Part shown: in pieces, positions 5,845 through 6,533 of the stretch
Position numbering within the stretch: position 1 is the first letter of the stretch
Layout: each line of letters begins with the position of its first letter
Source of the DNA: Acidobacteriaceae bacterium
GTDB lineage: Bacteria; Acidobacteriota; Terriglobia; Terriglobales; Acidobacteriaceae
Direction of reading: 5' to 3'
Assembly (NCBI GenBank): GCA_003140655.1
Contig: PLKR01000464.1
Location: 4,082 to 10,614 of the forward strand
Length of the DNA stretch: 6,533 nt
Program-made: the position numbers and the translations under genes
Notes under the pieces: model-generated
Told to the model about the DNA's origin: nothing
What the model saw: the letters and a program-made list of their open reading frames with translations, nothing else
The model's database searches: none

Positions 5845-6533
5845 ATGCCTGCGAAGAAGCCGTCGAAGCCGCAAGTTGCCGAAAGTCCCGTCGCCGACGT
5901 TTTTGAAAACCGCCATCCCTCCAGTGAGGAGAAAAAGTGGGCGGAGAAAACACTTGCGCCAACTCTCGAAAAATCTCCCGAGCGGCCGATTGGCGCGCCC
6001 ACCGGCGTGAATCTCGACGAGCACGGACACGCGCGCTTCACCACGATTTCCGGCGTCCCCGTGCGCCGCCTCTACACGCAGGCCGATCTCCCCGAGGACT
6101 GGAGCGAGGAAAAGTATCTGGGATATCCCGGCGTTCCTCCGTTCACTCGCGGTATTCACGCAACGGGATATCGTGGCAAGCTCTACACCATGCGGCAGTT
6201 TTCCGGCTTCGCGTCGCCGGAAGAGACCAACCAGCGCTACAAATATCTGCTGGAGCACGGCGGCGGCGGCCTTTCCGTCGCATTCGACTTGCCTACGCTG
6301 ATGGGCTATGACTCCGATCACCCGGCCAGCGAGGGAGAAGTGGGCAAATGCGGTGTGGCAATCGATTCGCTCGAAGACATGGAAATCCTCTTCGGCGGCA
6401 TCGATCTCGAAAAAACGACAGTGTCGATGACCATCAACTCGCCCGCGTCGGTGCTGTGGGCAATGTATCTAGTCGTCGCTGAGAAGCAGGGCGCGGACTG
6501 GAAAAAGATTTCCGGCACGATTCAGAACGACAT
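5845..6533 (+). CDS. Acyl-CoA mutase large subunit (methylmalonyl-/isobutyryl-CoA mutase family), 5' part
   Basis: The first 229 codons of an adenosylcobalamin-dependent acyl-CoA mutase large subunit are present; the frame stays open to the window edge. These enzymes rearrange the carbon skeleton of acyl-CoAs, for example methylmalonyl-CoA to succinyl-CoA or isobutyryl-CoA to butyryl-CoA. After a Lys/Glu/Pro-rich leader (1-48) come PGVPPFTRGIHATGYRGK at 95-112, TMRQFSGF at 115-122, GGGGLSVAFDLPTLMGYDSD at 139-158, GEVGKCGVAIDS at 164-175, SMTIN at 194-198 and GTIQND at 224-229, all strongly conserved in the family. With a constant offset of 30 to Propionibacterium MutB numbering (recalled, not aligned by computer), Ser144, Ser194, Thr196, Thr225 and Gln227 match active-site residues. 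Phe119 replaces the catalytic-pocket Tyr89, as in isobutyryl-CoA mutase. The ATG has a weak G-rich ribosome binding site (GGGG at 5836-5839). The B12-binding domain is not in this part and, in this short class, is often a separate gene. Family is certain; substrate is not. Confidence 0.95.
   Translation, partial: MPAKKPSKPQVAESPVADVFENRHPSSEEKKWAEKTLAPTLEKSPERPIGAPTGVNLDEHGHARFTTISGVPVRRLYTQADLPEDWSEEKYLGYPGVPPFTRGIHATGYRGKLYTMRQFSGFASPEETNQRYKYLLEHGGGGLSVAFDLPTLMGYDSDHPASEGEVGKCGVAIDSLEDMEILFGGIDLEKTTVSMTINSPASVLWAMYLVVAEKQGADWKKISGTIQND

Noticed and set aside
5821..6321. Minus-strand frame of 166 codons and a plus-strand frame at 5937-6311 across the mutase region
   Set aside because: The frame starting at 5845 encodes an unmistakable acyl-CoA mutase with conserved motifs throughout, so the others are shadows.

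Overview
The window (6,533 bp, fairly G+C-rich) carries five genes, all on the + strand. It reads like a chromosome segment of a Gram-negative-type bacterium. The protein style (long TolC with Gly-rich loops, signal peptides ending in RAQ or CAQ, a short-form acyl-CoA mutase large subunit with a Lys/Glu/Pro-rich leader) most resembles Acidobacteriota (Terriglobia-like). This placement is an inference from sequence style, not from a marker gene.

Layout: bases 1-119 are an upstream region with no gene I can support, apart from a good ribosome binding site for the first gene. 120-2228 encodes a long TolC-family outer-membrane efflux protein. After 43 nt, 2272-3510 encodes an exported protein of unknown function built from about nine repeats of 31-38 residues (33 in the first five). 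After a 74-nt gap, 3585-4868 encodes a polytopic GT39/ArnT-like (GT-C fold) glycosyltransferase. The short gap to the next gene is filled by 7-bp tandem repeats arranged as a large inverted repeat, 4859-4947. 4953-5744 encodes a WaaE-like family-2 glycosyltransferase. A 100-nt gap with a candidate promoter and a near-palindromic operator-like site follows. 5845-6533 is the first 229 codons of an adenosylcobalamin-dependent acyl-CoA mutase large subunit, cut by the window end.

The first two genes are closely spaced and may be one transcript. The two glycosyltransferases form a second pair concerned with envelope glycans or glycolipids: one is membrane-embedded and would use a lipid-linked sugar, the other is cytoplasmic and would use a nucleotide sugar. 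The mutase appears to start a separate metabolic unit with its own promoter. I see no phage, insertion sequence, CRISPR array, tRNA or rRNA.

The most interesting points are: (i) the mutase has Phe where methylmalonyl-CoA mutases have the substrate-contacting Tyr, an isobutyryl-CoA-mutase-like substitution, and the second diagnostic residue lies only a few codons beyond the window; (ii) the unrecognised secreted repeat protein next to TolC; (iii) the heptanucleotide inverted repeat that supplies the stop codon of one gene and ends five bases before the start of the next. I did not find evidence for a wholly new multi-gene system.
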